Assembly: GCF_041228105.1 (NCBI RefSeq)
Contig: NZ_CP166097.1
Coordinates: 3,100,001 to 3,164,000 of the forward strand
Origin: Pectobacterium aroidearum
Lineage (GTDB): Bacteria > Pseudomonadota > Gammaproteobacteria > Enterobacterales > Enterobacteriaceae
Direction of reading: 5' to 3'
Length of the DNA: 64,000 nucleotides
Shown: positions 40,683-51,238 of the stretch, in pieces
Numbering within the stretch: the stretch's first letter is position 1
Layout: every line of letters begins with the position of its first letter
The notes under the pieces: model-generated
Told to the model about the DNA's origin: nothing
Seen by the model: the letters and a program-made list of their open reading frames with translations, nothing else
The model's database searches: none
Translations under genes and position numbers: made by a program

Positions 40683-42158
40683 TTAGTCTTTATGATCGGG
40701 GAACGTCATATCCTGATACTTGATGAAGCTCGTTCCACGGCACAGCTTATAGCCAAACCAAATCAGCAGGAATAGCGGAATACCGATGTACGTTGCCGTG
40801 ACACCATACCAATCGATCTTATCTTCCAGAAATGCCTGATAGTTCTGCCCCAGCGTGATGATCAGGCAGAGCACAAAGGCAAAGATCGGCCCCAGCGGAA
40901 AGAAACTCGATTGATAAGGCAGACGGTTCAGGTCATTGCCTTGCATGACATAGCCACGACGGAAACGGTAATGACTGACCGCGATCCCCAACCAGGCAAT
41001 AAACCCCGTCATACCCGAAGTATTCAGCAGCCACAGGTAAACCGTTTGGTTGCCATATAAAGAAGACAGGAAGCACAGCGCCGCCACCACGGTTGTGGCA
41101 TACAGCGCATTACGCGGCACGCCGCCTTTTGATAGCCTGGCGAAAATACGCGGCGCTTTGCCTTCCGATGCCAGCGTAAACAGCATACGCGTCGAGGCGT
41201 ACATCCCGGAGTTACCCGCCGACAGCACTGCCGTCAGGATGACCGCATTCATGACCGCCGCGGCAGACAGCAGGCCAGCATTCTCAAACACCAGCGTGAA
41301 CGGGCTTACCGTAATGTCTTTGACATCATTACGCAGCAGGTTCGGATCGGTATAAGGAATGATTAAGCTGATAATCAGAATCGCGAAGATGTAAAACAAC
41401 AGGATACGCCAAAAAACCTGACGAATCGCACGGGGTATGTTTTTACCCGGATCCTGAGACTCCCCCGCAGCCACGCCGATCAGTTCAGTTCCTTGAAAAG
41501 AGAAACCGACGATCATCGCAACGCCAATCATTGCGGAAAAGCCCCCTGCAAACGGCGCATCACCGATCTGCCAGTTGTGGAACCCCGCATTTTCCGCACC
41601 GCTCATGATGCCGGTAATCATCATCACGCCAACGGCAATGAAAATGATGACTGTCGTCACTTTAATCAGTGAGAACCAATACTCGGCTTCACCAAACCCT
41701 TTCACGGAAATGTAGTTAAGCAGGAACATCAGCGCCAGGAAAAGGGCGCTCCAGACCCAGCCGGAAACCTCAGGGAACCAATATCCCATCACCAACTGCG
41801 CGGCGACCAGATCGACCGCAATGGTTACCGCCCAGTTGTACCAATAGTTCCAGCCCAGTGCGAAACCAAACCCTTCTTCAACATAACGGGAACCGTAGGT
41901 AGAGAATGAACCGGACACCGGCATGAATGCCGCCAGTTCGCCCAGGCTGGTCATCAGGAAGTAAACCATCAGCCCAATCAGGGCATAAGACAGAAGTGCG
42001 CCACCGGGGCCTGCTTGTGAAACCGTCGCACCAGAGGCGACAAATAATCCGGTACCAATCGATCCGCCAATGGCGATCATCGTTAAATGCCGTGCTTTCA
42101 GTTCACGGCGCAGGGTCGGTGCGCCCTGTGTAGTTTGTTGAATATCGTGCTGAGCCAT
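40683..42158 (-). CDS. lysP: Lysine-specific permease LysP
   Basis: APC-family proton symporter for lysine in the inner membrane; in E. coli it also acts as co-sensor for CadC. From ATG 42158 the protein has 491 residues (E. coli 489), with 12 transmembrane segments. Motifs include RRELKARHLTMIAIGGSIGT, GLFVASGAT, FSFQGTELIGVAAGES and YRFRRGYVMQG, all nearly identical to E. coli LysP. An upstream extension of 18 codons is rejected because GGGATAACA lies before this ATG. yeiE is upstream, as in E. coli. Confidence 0.96.
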   Translation of the reverse strand: MAQHDIQQTTQGAPTLRRELKARHLTMIAIGGSIGTGLFVASGATVSQAGPGGALLSYALIGLMVYFLMTSLGELAAFMPVSGSFSTYGSRYVEEGFGFALGWNYWYNWAVTIAVDLVAAQLVMGYWFPEVSGWVWSALFLALMFLLNYISVKGFGEAEYWFSLIKVTTVIIFIAVGVMMITGIMSGAENAGFHNWQIGDAPFAGGFSAMIGVAMIVGFSFQGTELIGVAAGESQDPGKNIPRAIRQVFWRILLFYIFAILIISLIIPYTDPNLLRNDVKDITVSPFTLVFENAGLLSAAAVMNAVILTAVLSAGNSGMYASTRMLFTLASEGKAPRIFARLSKGGVPRNALYATTVVAALCFLSSLYGNQTVYLWLLNTSGMTGFIAWLGIAVSHYRFRRGYVMQGNDLNRLPYQSSFFPLGPIFAFVLCLIITLGQNYQAFLEDKIDWYGVTATYIGIPLFLLIWFGYKLCRGTSFIKYQDMTFPDHKD

Positions 42159-42293
42159 TGTTATCCCGCGTGCTCGTGCTAAAAATCGAGGCGGGATTGT
42201 AGCAAATAGCATTGTGCTGGATAGTTAAGATCGTCGAGTTATAAGAGAGCTTAATAACTCGCGTCCGATTATTAGCAGCAGAAAATATTTTCG

Positions 42294-43166
42294 CTATGGT
42301 GTTTCGCAGCAATAACTCAGGAAACGCTGCAGCACATTTGAAAGATGTTTCTGTCGGTGATGTACCAGATACAGCGTCCGCGTAAGTTTAGGCAATGGCA
42401 CCTTCAACTCTACCAGCGAGCCTGACGCCAACTGTTCGGCAATGACATGTCGCGACAGGCAACTGATGCCAATCCCGTGGCGAACCGCATGTTTAATCGC
42501 CTCAGAATTCCCTAATTCCATAACCAGATGGAAATGCGACAGGTGCGTCAGCAGCAGATGATCCAACACTTCACGCGTACCTGATCCACGCTCGCGCAGG
42601 ATCCAGTGCGCATCAGCCAGCGCGGTTAATGATACCGAGCCCCGACTGAGCGGATGCTCCGGAGAGCAAAAGACTACCAGTTCATCTTCCAACCAGGGTT
42701 GCGTAATCAAATCAGGATGATGGCAAGGTCCTTCGATCAAACCCAAATCGACGCTGAATTCAGACACGCGGGTAATCACATCTTTGGTATTGCCGACATG
42801 CAATTCCAGTGGGATCTCAGGGTAATCATGGCGATAGCGGGCAATCATCGCAGGTAATAGATAGTTGCCGATGGTACTACTGGCATAAATACGCAGTGCT
42901 CCATTGTCACGCCGGAAGAGCTGCTCAATTTCCATCGACTGTTCAAGTAATGCCAACGCTTTCGGATACAGCAGGCGACCATGCTCATTGACCACCAGAC
43001 GTTTACCCACACGATCGAAAAGTTGAACACCCAACTGCCCTTCTAAATCCGCCAGCGCGGCGCTAACAGCCGATTGAGACAGGGCAAGCACAACGGAGGC
43101 TTGTGTCGTTGAACCACTTTTCAGGACTTCGGCAAAGACTTCCAGTTGACGTAACGTGATATGCAT
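42294..43166 (-). CDS. yeiE: LysR-family regulator YeiE
   Basis: LysR-type regulator, 290 residues. It has an N-terminal helix-turn-helix ([31 protein letters not shown] in part, about 1-60) and an effector domain with [19 protein letters not shown] and [12 protein letters not shown]. coli YeiE lies between lysP and divergent yeiH, the same arrangement as here. It regulates sulfite/iron-related genes in some enterobacteria. The 118-base gap to yeiH should hold its operator. Confidence 0.92.
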   Translation of the reverse strand: MHITLRQLEVFAEVLKSGSTTQASVVLALSQSAVSAALADLEGQLGVQLFDRVGKRLVVNEHGRLLYPKALALLEQSMEIEQLFRRDNGALRIYASSTIGNYLLPAMIARYRHDYPEIPLELHVGNTKDVITRVSEFSVDLGLIEGPCHHPDLITQPWLEDELVVFCSPEHPLSRGSVSLTALADAHWILRERGSGTREVLDHLLLTHLSHFHLVMELGNSEAIKHAVRHGIGISCLSRHVIAEQLASGSLVELKVPLPKLTRTLYLVHHRQKHLSNVLQRFLSYCCETP

Positions 43167-43284
43167 AGTGCGCTCTTTATCTGAAATACCTATAGGTTAT
43201 AAATATATAATCAATTTCTCTTTTAATCTCGTGGATTATAAGCTGGCTTCTCAATTCGGTACGGTCAGAATAGGCACCAAACCC

Positions 43285-44358
43285 ATGGCTCTTCCTGCAA
43301 CGTTACAAGCGATGGTTCCACCCAATGGAGCAAAAGCGCGATTACCCGGTCTGCTGTTAGTAAGTTTAATAACTTTTTCACTCCTCTGGCTGGCAAATAT
43401 TCCGAAAATCGCCCACTGGGGACCCGGTTCTCTGACATTAGCGATCCTTATTGGGATCGTGCTGGGAAATAGTGTTTATCCACGGCTGCATCCGCTGTGC
43501 GACTCTGGCGTGCAGTGGGCCAAACAGCATTTACTGCGCTGGGGCATCATACTTTATGGCTTTCGTCTCAGCTTTCAGCAGATTACCGCCGTTGGCGTGA
43601 CTGGCGTCGCCGTCGATCTTACCGTGGTCACGCTGACGTTTTTGCTCGCCTGCTGGATGGGTAAACGCTGGCTGAAGCTCGACAATGAAACCGTGATACT
43701 CATCGGTGCTGGCAGCAGTATCTGCGGCGCGGCGGCGATCATGGCAACCGCACCCGTTGTCAAAGCGTCCAGCAATGCCATTGCCGTCGCCGTTTCCACC
43801 GTGGTGATTTTCGGTACGACGGCCATGTTTTTGTATCCGTGGCTCTATCAGCTCAATCTCGAATATCACTGGATTGAGGTCACGCCACAGATCGCCGGCC
43901 TGTACTTTGGCTCAACGATACATGAGGTCGCTCAGGTCGTTGCCGCCGGACATGCCGTCGATGGCGCTACGGAAAATATCGCCGTCATCAGCAAAATGCT
44001 ACGCGTGATGATGTTAGCGCCTTTCCTTATCATTCTTGGGTTCTACCTAAAAAAAGCGACGCAAAAAAGTGATACACAAAACGCCATTCCACTGATGTTC
44101 CCATGGTTTGCGCTGGGTTTTATCGCCGTGGCCGCCTTTAACTCTTTCCCGCTCCTTTCCCCCGCCGTCGTCACGCAGTTGGTTCAGCTTGATAATGTGC
44201 TGCTGACCATGGCGATGGTTGCGCTGGGGCTCACAACCCGATTCAGCGCCATTCGTCAGGCAGGCGCAAAACCGCTACTGCTGGCTCTCGTTTTATTTAT
44301 CTGGCTGGTGGTTGGCGGTGCAGGAATCAATCTGTTCTTCGAGCATTTATTCGGCTAA
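43285..44358 (+). CDS. yeiH: UPF0324 inner-membrane protein YeiH
   Basis: Polytopic membrane protein, 357 residues, about ten transmembrane segments, function not settled (a sulfite-related transport role has been proposed for YeiH with YeiE). It has LTLAILIGIVLGNSVYP, LLRWGIILYGFRLSFQQI, LIGAGSSICGAAAIMAT and GSTIHEVAQVVAAGHAV, the family's signatures. The frame is open upstream into yeiE, but ATG 43285 fits the E. coli length of about 349. The ribosome binding site is weak, so the start is less certain than the gene. Confidence 0.9.
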   Translation: MALPATLQAMVPPNGAKARLPGLLLVSLITFSLLWLANIPKIAHWGPGSLTLAILIGIVLGNSVYPRLHPLCDSGVQWAKQHLLRWGIILYGFRLSFQQITAVGVTGVAVDLTVVTLTFLLACWMGKRWLKLDNETVILIGAGSSICGAAAIMATAPVVKASSNAIAVAVSTVVIFGTTAMFLYPWLYQLNLEYHWIEVTPQIAGLYFGSTIHEVAQVVAAGHAVDGATENIAVISKMLRVMMLAPFLIILGFYLKKATQKSDTQNAIPLMFPWFALGFIAVAAFNSFPLLSPAVVTQLVQLDNVLLTMAMVALGLTTRFSAIRQAGAKPLLLALVLFIWLVVGGAGINLFFEHLFG

Positions 44359-44393
44359 CGATAAATTATTTACCTGTTAACGTCTGATTAACC

Positions 44394-44519
<126 letters not shown>

Positions 44520-44562
44520 GCATGGCGATGTCATAATGTCCTCGAAACCAGAGGAGACCAAC

Positions 44563-45408
44563 ATGAAATACATCGGGGCACACGTTAGCGCATCTGGCGG
44601 GGTCGATCAGGCCGTGATTCGCGCTCATGAGATAAAGGCGACGGCTTTCGCGTTGTTTACCAAGAACCAGCGCCAATGGCAGGCTGCGCCGCTCAGCACC
44701 GAGGTCATCGACCGTTTTAAAGCCGCCTGTGAACAGTATGCCTATACGTCAGCACAAATTCTTCCCCACGACAGTTACCTGATTAATCTGGGACACCCGG
44801 ACGCCGAGGCGTTAGAGAAATCACGTATCGCGTTTATTGATGAAATGGCCCGCTGTCAGCAACTTGGGCTCAGCCTGCTGAATTTTCACCCCGGTAGCCA
44901 TCTGAAACAGATCGAAGAAGCAGACTGTCTGGCCCGTATTGCGGAGTCCATCAACATCGCGCTGGCGGAAACGGACGGGGTCACCGCCGTGATTGAAAAT
45001 ACCGCCGGACAAGGCAGTAATCTCGGATTCCGTTTTGAGCATCTGGCGGCCATCATTGACGGTGTAGAAGATAAAAGCCGTGTTGGCGTCTGTATCGATA
45101 CCTGTCATGCCTTCGCTGGCGGCTACGACCTAAGAACGGAAGCGGATTGCGAAGCGACCTTTGCAGAATTTGATCGCATCGTTGGGTTTCGCTATCTGCG
45201 AGGAATGCATTTGAATGACGCGAAAAGCGCATTCGCCAGTCGCGTTGACCGACACCATAGCCTGGGAGAAGGCAATATCGGCAAAACGGCCTTCAGCTAC
45301 ATCATGAAAGATGCCCGTTTTGATGGGATCCCAATGATTCTGGAGACAATCAACCCCGATATCTGGGCTGACGAAATCGCCTGGCTCAAGTCCGAAGCCC
45401 AATGCTAA
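44563..45408 (+). CDS. nfo: Endonuclease IV
   Basis: Zinc-dependent apurinic/apyrimidinic endonuclease of base-excision repair, cytoplasmic. The 281-residue TIM barrel has the metal ligands in [44 protein letters not shown] and ILETI. Length matches E. coli Nfo (285). ATG 44563 with GAGGAG is chosen; an in-frame ATG at 44509 lies inside the repeat element. In E. coli nfo is in SoxRS; I cannot see a soxbox here. Confidence 0.96.
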   Translation: MKYIGAHVSASGGVDQAVIRAHEIKATAFALFTKNQRQWQAAPLSTEVIDRFKAACEQYAYTSAQILPHDSYLINLGHPDAEALEKSRIAFIDEMARCQQLGLSLLNFHPGSHLKQIEEADCLARIAESINIALAETDGVTAVIENTAGQGSNLGFRFEHLAAIIDGVEDKSRVGVCIDTCHAFAGGYDLRTEADCEATFAEFDRIVGFRYLRGMHLNDAKSAFASRVDRHHSLGEGNIGKTAFSYIMKDARFDGIPMILETINPDIWADEIAWLKSEAQC

Positions 45409-45430
45409 AAAATTTCCGGGAGAAATTTTT
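45408..45430 (+). terminator. Possible weak terminator of nfo
   Basis: AAAAATTTC/GAAATTTTT, a 9-bp AT-rich stem with loop CGGGA, overlaps the nfo stop and ends in T residues. Confidence 0.5.
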
Positions 45431-45483
45431 AACGTTGCATCAGCAACGGCCCGTAAGGGTGGCGGCCAGAGATGACACGCCAT

Positions 45484-45518
45484 AAAAAAGCGCCAGTTGA
45501 TGAATACCAACTGGCGCT
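45484..45518 (-). terminator. Rho-independent terminator of the fru operon
   Basis: An 11-bp perfect stem AGCGCCAGTTG/CAACTGGCGCT is followed on the minus strand by six T. It lies about 75 bases past the fruA stop. Confidence 0.92.
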
Positions 45519-45592
45519 ATCTCATCCACATCCTTGTGTTATGGCATTACTTTTTATTCATGACGCCGTTTCCTGCATCGTAAAAGTCAGAC

Positions 45593-47284
45593 TTACGCGA
45601 TTTTCGCCAGTTGTTCATCAGAGCGTTTCAGCAACGCATACAGCACGCCAGCCACAACGGTTCCCGCAATGATCGCTAACAGGTAGCCGATAACCGGGGT
45701 AATCGCACCTGGAATCAGCAGTACGAACAGACCACCGTGTGGAGCCATCAGCTTAGCGCCTACCGCCATCGACAGCGCACCGGTCAGCGCACCACCGATA
45801 ATACAGCAAGGCAGAACACGCATTGGATCACGCGCGGCGTAAGGAATCGCCCCTTCGGAAATAAAGCACAGGCCCAGTACAAACGCCGCTTTACCCCCTT
45901 CACGCTCGGTCGGGTTGAATTTCTTACTTGCCAGCACGGTCGCCAGCCCCATTGCCAGTGGAGGCACCATACCTGCTGCCATCACCGCTGCCATCGGGGC
46001 ATAAATCTGGCTACTGAGCAAGGTCGTGCCGAAGACGTAAGCCACCTTGTTAACCGGGCCGCCCATATCCGTACACATCATGGCACCCAGAATTGCACCC
46101 AGAATCACCGCATTTGCCGTGCCCATGGATTGCAGCCAGCCTGTCAGGCCAGTCAGGATTTTCGCCACCGGCGTACCGACAACGTAAATCATGATAAGAC
46201 CGGTGATCAGCGTGGCAAACAACGGAATGATCAGAATCGGTTTTAGCGCAGTCAGACTTTGCGGCAGAATCAGCTTATTGTTGATCGCTTTGGCGATATA
46301 ACCTGCCAGGAAACCTGCGATAATCCCACCGAGGAAGCCCGCACCGGTACTCACGGCTAACATCCCGCCAACCAGACCCGGCGTTAAACCCGGACGATCC
46401 GCAATGGAGAAAGCGATATAGCCTGCCAGCACTGGCACCATCAGCGCGAAGGCAGAACCGCCACCGATCTTCATCAGTGCCGCAGCCAACGTACCTTCTT
46501 GTTTAAAGGCTTCAATACCAAAGACAAACGACAGGGCGATACACAGACCACCCGCTACCACCATCGGCAGCATGTAGGATACGCCGGTCAGCAGGTGACG
46601 ATACGGGCCAGCCCCGCCTTTCTGCGCAGACTCGCTCGTGCTTGCCGCACTGGTTTGTCCGGATGGCTGATACACTTTCGCTTCAGCCTGCGCTTTATCC
46701 AACTCCTGCGCCGTCTTCTTCAGTGCCAGCCCTGTTGAGGTGCGGTACATCTTCTTACCAGCAAACTTCGCCAGATCGACTTCAATATCCGCAGCGACGA
46801 TTACCAGATCGGCCTGTTCCACTTCTTCTGGGGTAATCGCGTTGCCCGCACCAACGGATCCGCGCGTTTCTACCTTAACCCACCAGCCACGTTTTTTCGC
46901 TTCGCTTTCAATCGCTTCTGCTGCCATAAACGTGTGCGCGACTCCCGTCGGACACGCCGTTACGGCAACAATGCGCTTGGCAGCAGCGGGTTGCTGAACG
47001 GAAGCTGACGCGGCAGCCTGATATACCGTTGCTTCAGCCTGTGCTTTCGCCAAAAAGGCTTCCGGTTGTGAAACAGCCAGTTCAATGTCACCGACATAAA
47101 CCTGTTTGCCATTCAGCGCGCTGTCCGCCGCAGCGGATGCACCCAGAACGATCGCCAGTTCTGCGTCGTTAGCCTGTTCTGTAAACGTCACCCCTGCTTT
47201 CGCAGCGGCAGCGCCGAGTAGGTTCTTCACCAGTTGGCTTCTCGCCAGGCCCAGTGATTTATCCAAAATCAGCAGCGTTTTCAT
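45593..47284 (-). CDS. fruA: PTS fructose transporter subunit IIB'BC
   Basis: Inner-membrane fructose permease that phosphorylates fructose to fructose 1-phosphate on entry. The 563-residue protein has an N-terminal degenerate IIB' domain (about 1-100), a IIB domain with the phosphocysteine in AVTACPTGVAHTFMAAEAIE (about 108-127), a linker, and a IIC membrane domain (about 225-555) with LLTGVSYMLPMVVAGGLCIA and EGAIPYAARDP. Length matches E. coli FruA. The start follows AGGAGATAAACA. It is last in fruB-fruK-fruA, 18 bases after fruK. Confidence 0.96.
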   Translation of the reverse strand: MKTLLILDKSLGLARSQLVKNLLGAAAAKAGVTFTEQANDAELAIVLGASAAADSALNGKQVYVGDIELAVSQPEAFLAKAQAEATVYQAAASASVQQPAAAKRIVAVTACPTGVAHTFMAAEAIESEAKKRGWWVKVETRGSVGAGNAITPEEVEQADLVIVAADIEVDLAKFAGKKMYRTSTGLALKKTAQELDKAQAEAKVYQPSGQTSAASTSESAQKGGAGPYRHLLTGVSYMLPMVVAGGLCIALSFVFGIEAFKQEGTLAAALMKIGGGSAFALMVPVLAGYIAFSIADRPGLTPGLVGGMLAVSTGAGFLGGIIAGFLAGYIAKAINNKLILPQSLTALKPILIIPLFATLITGLIMIYVVGTPVAKILTGLTGWLQSMGTANAVILGAILGAMMCTDMGGPVNKVAYVFGTTLLSSQIYAPMAAVMAAGMVPPLAMGLATVLASKKFNPTEREGGKAAFVLGLCFISEGAIPYAARDPMRVLPCCIIGGALTGALSMAVGAKLMAPHGGLFVLLIPGAITPVIGYLLAIIAGTVVAGVLYALLKRSDEQLAKIA

Positions 47285-47302
47285 TGTTTATCTCCTGCTG
47301 TA

Positions 47303-48241
47303 TCAGTTAAAGGGTTTCAGGTCGACACGCGCCATCATCGCGGCCAACTGAGGACGATCGGTAATACCAACATTACTTTGGCTCACAGCCAGCGCTGAAA
47401 CGGCCGTCGCCAAACGCAGAGTGTGCTCACTGGACTCACGCATTAATAAGCCATAAATCAACCCCCCAACCATGGAGTCGCCCGCACCTACCGTACTTAC
47501 CACATCACAAGCTGGTGGTTTCGCCAGCCACGCACCGGATGCATTCACCCACAGTGCGCCTTCCGCACCCAGTGAGATCACAACATGCGCGATACCCTGT
47601 TCACGCAGCGCGTGGGCAGCATCCACCACATCAGCCAGCGTAGGTAATTTACGCCCAGCCCATATCTCCAGCTCCCGGCGGTTCGGTTTCACCAACCAGG
47701 GAGAGGCTTTCAGTCCCGCCACCAGCGCTTCACGGCTGCTGTCGAAAATAATGCAAGGACACTGCGTACGCAGACGAGACATCCAGTCGGTAAACGCATC
47801 AGGATCGACGCCAGCAGGCAGGCTGCCGCTTACCGCGACCATGTCGAACTGCCCCAGCCAGCTCAGCGAATCATTAACGAAACGCTGCCAGTCTTGCTGT
47901 GTCACTTCAAAACCGGAAAAGTTGAAGTCGGTTACGTCGCCATCTTTTTCGGTTAATTTGACGTTAATGCGCGTACGTCCTGGCACAACCTGGAAACGGT
48001 TAGCAATACCCAGCTCGCTGAACAGTTGCTGAAAACCATCCTGATTGTCTTTGCCCAGAAAGCCACCTACCGTGACATCAATCCCGAGATCTTTCAGCAC
48101 CTTGGCAACGTTAATGCCTTTACCGGCGGCGTGCAGACCTGCTGTCTGAACCAGATTGACTTCGCCTTTCTCAACTTCCGGGCAATAGCCAACCAGATCA
48201 TAAGCTGGATTCAGGGTGATTGTGGCTACTCTCCTGCTCAT
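47303..48241 (-). CDS. fruK: 1-phosphofructokinase
   Basis: Cytosolic PfkB-family kinase converting fructose 1-phosphate to fructose 1,6-bisphosphate. The 312-residue protein has [11 protein letters not shown] at the N-terminus, the substrate motif GGFLGKDN, and the PfkB signature near the C-terminus [17 protein letters not shown] with the catalytic Asp. It overlaps fruB by four bases and is followed by fruA. Its product and substrate pools feed the Cra regulator. Confidence 0.96.
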   Translation of the reverse strand: MSRRVATITLNPAYDLVGYCPEVEKGEVNLVQTAGLHAAGKGINVAKVLKDLGIDVTVGGFLGKDNQDGFQQLFSELGIANRFQVVPGRTRINVKLTEKDGDVTDFNFSGFEVTQQDWQRFVNDSLSWLGQFDMVAVSGSLPAGVDPDAFTDWMSRLRTQCPCIIFDSSREALVAGLKASPWLVKPNRRELEIWAGRKLPTLADVVDAAHALREQGIAHVVISLGAEGALWVNASGAWLAKPPACDVVSTVGAGDSMVGGLIYGLLMRESSEHTLRLATAVSALAVSQSNVGITDRPQLAAMMARVDLKPFN

Positions 48242-49371
48242 GCTGCCCCCTCGCCCAAACCGGACGTAATTGCGTCGCCAATAGCAGCCAGTGCTTGTTC
48301 TGCATCGCTACCGCTGGCAGTGAAGCGCAGTTTGTGACCTTTTTTCACGCCCAGCGCGACGACTTTCATCAGGCTGCGGCCATTTGCCGGTTTGCCTGTG
48401 CCATCCAGATTGGTCACCGTAATCTCACTGGTGAACTGTTTGATCACATTCACCAGCATGGTGCCCGGACGCGCGTGCAGGCCGTGTTCGTTACGAATGG
48501 TAAATTCCGCCGTCAGCACTTCGCTTTCTTCCGGTACATCGCTGGTCAAGAGAGCCAGCAGCGTCGGTGCATCAGCCGTCAGCAGACGTTCTGCTTTTTG
48601 TGCAATCAGCAGATTGCTCAGGTAATCGATCGGCGCAAAAGCCTGATCGTCAGCCGCAGCTACCGTTACCAGTAACGCCACGTTTTCACCGTCAACGCTG
48701 AAAGGCGTCGCAGGACGAGCGACTGCCGCCGCGCTGCTGAGGTTACCGACAGCGCTATCGCTGAACCATACACCTTGTCCCAGATTCAGCGGCTTGTTGC
48801 TGACAGCGGTGCTGACGAAGCTGGCGTCTGCTGCACCGACCTGCTGAAGACGACCGGCATTCAGCGCCTGAAGTGTCAGCAGGTTATCGGTCGCCACGTC
48901 CAGCGCAATCAGCGAGGTATCAAAGCGGAATTCTGCCAGCTGTTGCTCGCCCATAAGCAGGCTACGCAGTTCTTCTGCTGATGTGGTGCTTGCCAAACGT
49001 GCCGCTACGCGATCGTCGCTCAGGACGTGAGTCAGCTGACGCAGCAGCGCAAGGTGTTCATCAGAACGGGCTGCAATCCCTAACACCACATAGGCGGTTT
49101 GATCTTCACCCCAGGCGATACCCTGAGGAAACTGGAATACTTGAACCCCGGTCTTCAATACCAGATCGCGGGTATCGGTGGTGCCGTGAGGGATAGCAAT
49201 GCCGCTTCCCAAATAGGTGGATGTCTGCTGTTCGCGCTGTAGCATGCCGTCGACATACCCTGCGTTAACGCACCCGGCCTCGGTCAGTGCTGAAGCAACA
49301 AGCTGGATGGCTTCCTGCTTATTACTGGCCGCTGCGCCCAAATGAATATCTTGCTGTGACAACTGGAACAT
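48238..49371 (-). CDS. fruB: PTS fructose diphosphoryl transfer protein (IIA-FPr)
   Basis: Cytosolic phosphocarrier moving phosphate from enzyme I to FruA. The 377-residue protein has an N-terminal IIA domain with the phosphohistidine H62 in GIAIPHGT, a central receiver-like region, and a C-terminal HPr-like FPr domain with [13 protein letters not shown] (about 292-304) carrying the second phosphohistidine. Length matches E. coli FruB (376). The start follows GAGAGGAG. It is the first gene of the operon, with two Cra sites upstream. Confidence 0.96.
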   Translation of the reverse strand: MFQLSQQDIHLGAAASNKQEAIQLVASALTEAGCVNAGYVDGMLQREQQTSTYLGSGIAIPHGTTDTRDLVLKTGVQVFQFPQGIAWGEDQTAYVVLGIAARSDEHLALLRQLTHVLSDDRVAARLASTTSAEELRSLLMGEQQLAEFRFDTSLIALDVATDNLLTLQALNAGRLQQVGAADASFVSTAVSNKPLNLGQGVWFSDSAVGNLSSAAAVARPATPFSVDGENVALLVTVAAADDQAFAPIDYLSNLLIAQKAERLLTADAPTLLALLTSDVPEESEVLTAEFTIRNEHGLHARPGTMLVNVIKQFTSEITVTNLDGTGKPANGRSLMKVVALGVKKGHKLRFTASGSDAEQALAAIGDAITSGLGEGAA

Positions 49372-49394
49372 GGCTCTCCTCTCTTGCTGAAAGT

Positions 49395-49406
49395 TGAATC
49401 GTTTCA
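49395..49406. promoter_or_regulatory. Cra (FruR) operator 1
   Basis: TGAATCGTTTCA fits the Cra consensus TGAAWCGNTTCA; it lies 24 bases before the fruB start, in the leader. Confidence 0.88.
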
Positions 49407-49461
49407 GCTTTTATGAGAAAAAAATGTGTCGATTGTTAGGGCGTTTCAAAAAAAATTCCGC

Positions 49462-49473
49462 TGAAACGTTTCA
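49462..49473. promoter_or_regulatory. Cra (FruR) operator 2
   Basis: TGAAACGTTTCA is a perfect palindrome matching the Cra consensus, 67 bases upstream of operator 1's start. E. coli fruB also has two Cra sites. Confidence 0.88.
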
Positions 49474-49705
49474 AAAGTCTCATTCTATTACGTCATTTAT
49501 GCAAGCTTTCTACGCTGCTGACGTAACAGAATTTTGACATCACGCACATTTTAACGTGGATGATGCGCTGCCCGCCAACAAAAATCCGTAAATGGCTGAA
49601 GCTGTGCTGACGAAAAATAATGAAACATGATTTCTGTTTCAGAATAAACCCGAGTACTATGTCGCGCTCGACAGCCTCTGCCTATTTTCCAAGCGCTATC
49701 AATTT

Positions 49706-50884
49706 ATGTTCACTCCAGCAAACACAACACGACGCCCGCTTGACCTGACATCGTCAGCATTCCTGGTTATTGCCTTTCTGACCGGAACGGCCGGCGCCCT
49801 GCAACTTCCTACGCTCAGCCTCTTTCTTTCCAGCGAAGTACAAGCTCGCCCTTTCCTGGTGGGGATGTTTTATACCGGAAGTGCAGTTATTGGCATTGTC
49901 GTCAGCCAAATGTTGGCCACGCGCTCGGACCGTCAAGGCGATCGCAAATCTCTGATCTTCGTCTGCTGCCTGCTGGGCGCACTGGCCTGCATGCTGTTTG
50001 CATGGAATCGTAACTACTTTATTCTGCTTTTTATCGGTGTTCTGCTGAGCAGCTTTGGCTCAACCGCGAACCCGCAGCTTTTTGCGCTGGCGCGGGAGCA
50101 CGCGGATAAAACCGGCCGAGAAGCGGCAATGTTCAGCTCCATCCTCCGCGCCCAGATTTCTCTCGCCTGGGTTGTTGGCCCCCCTATCGCTTTTGCACTG
50201 GCGCTGGGCTTCGGCTTCACAACAATGTATCTGACCGCTGCGGCCGTCTTTATCCTGTGCGGTATTCTGGTCAAACTCTTCTTACCTTCCATGCCCAAAG
50301 CCGTGGAAAAGACCACCTCTACGCTGGAATCACCACGTCGCAATCGCCGGGACACGCTCTTGCTGTTCGTTGCCTGTACCTTGATGTGGACCTGCAACGG
50401 TATTTACCTCATTAATATGCCGCTGTATCTGGTGCATGAACTGCATCTACCGGAAAAGCTGGCCGGTATCATGATGGGTGTGGCTGCCGGGCTGGAAATT
50501 CCGGTCATGCTGATTGCCGGTTACGTCGCTAAACGCTTTGGGAAACGTTTCCTGATGCGGCTTGCCGTTGCCTCCGGGCTACTGTTTTTCGGCGGCTTGC
50601 TGGTTCTCGACGGGGAAATAGCCCTTCTGGTGTTACAGGCGCTAAATGCCATTTTCATTGGTATTCTGGCCGGAATCGGCATGCTTTATTTCCAGGATTT
50701 GATGCCTGGGCAGGCGGGTGCAGCGACGACGCTATTTACCAATACCACGCGCGTTGGCTGGATCATCTCTGGTTCACTGGCTGGGATCGTTGCTGAAATC
50801 TGGAACTATCATGCTGTCTTCTTCTTCGCGCTGCTGATGATCGCCGGTTCCATCTATTGCATGTGGCGTATCAAGGACGCCTGA
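49706..50884 (+). CDS. setB: Sugar efflux transporter SetB
   Basis: Major-facilitator exporter of the SET family (lactose, glucose), inner membrane. The 392-residue protein has 12 transmembrane segments, the loop 2-3 motif SDRQGDRKSLI (about residues 73-83), and GVAAGLEIPVMLIAGYVAKRFGKR in the second half. Length matches E. coli SetB (393). It is divergent from the fru operon, the same as in E. coli. The ribosome binding site is not strong. Confidence 0.94.
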   Translation: MFTPANTTRRPLDLTSSAFLVIAFLTGTAGALQLPTLSLFLSSEVQARPFLVGMFYTGSAVIGIVVSQMLATRSDRQGDRKSLIFVCCLLGALACMLFAWNRNYFILLFIGVLLSSFGSTANPQLFALAREHADKTGREAAMFSSILRAQISLAWVVGPPIAFALALGFGFTTMYLTAAAVFILCGILVKLFLPSMPKAVEKTTSTLESPRRNRRDTLLLFVACTLMWTCNGIYLINMPLYLVHELHLPEKLAGIMMGVAAGLEIPVMLIAGYVAKRFGKRFLMRLAVASGLLFFGGLLVLDGEIALLVLQALNAIFIGILAGIGMLYFQDLMPGQAGAATTLFTNTTRVGWIISGSLAGIVAEIWNYHAVFFFALLMIAGSIYCMWRIKDA

Positions 50885-50894
50885 TCGCCGGACG

Positions 50895-51149
50895 TTAAGG
50901 CGTGGTGTCAGCTTCCAGTTTAAGCAGATAAACCATCGCCTCGTCCCGATGGCTGAAACACATATCTGCGCGCGGCTGTAGCCCTGCACAAACCGCGGGC
51001 CGCAGCGGTGAATGAAATAACCCGCAGCGCATCGCGTCATCTAGATGAATACAGGGCGTGTTAGCGGGTTTACCGTGCGGCAACCCCGGCATGGGGGTTG
51101 AAATCGATGGCGCGGTACAACAGGCGCCGCAATGGGAGCGACAGTCCAT
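50895..51149 (-). CDS. yeiW: UPF0153 cysteine-cluster protein YeiW
   Basis: Small 84-residue protein of the YkgJ/UPF0153 family, probably metal or iron-sulfur binding. It has CRSHCGACC at residues 3-11, then CIHLD, CGLF, RPAVCAG and [10 protein letters not shown], a full set of conserved cysteines. The frame is open further up, but ATG 51149 with GGAGAG about 7 bases away gives 84 residues, the E. coli YeiW length. It is convergent with setB, between setB and efpL as in E. coli. Confidence 0.87.
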   Translation of the reverse strand: MDCRSHCGACCTAPSISTPMPGLPHGKPANTPCIHLDDAMRCGLFHSPLRPAVCAGLQPRADMCFSHRDEAMVYLLKLEADTTP

Positions 51150-51238
51150 CAGCAAACTCTCCGGTGGGCTGACAAAAGATAGAGAGCGCCACGATAGCAG
51201 TCCCACAGCAAAAAACCAATATCAGCCCCCTTTCATCT

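Larger units (their letters stand above)
49372..49705. promoter_or_regulatory. Divergent fruB/setB control region
   Basis: This 334-base gap holds two near-perfect Cra palindromes at 49395-49406 and 49462-49473 and a third half-like GCGTTTCAA at 49441. The remainder, towards setB, shows no recognisable motif. Confidence 0.75.
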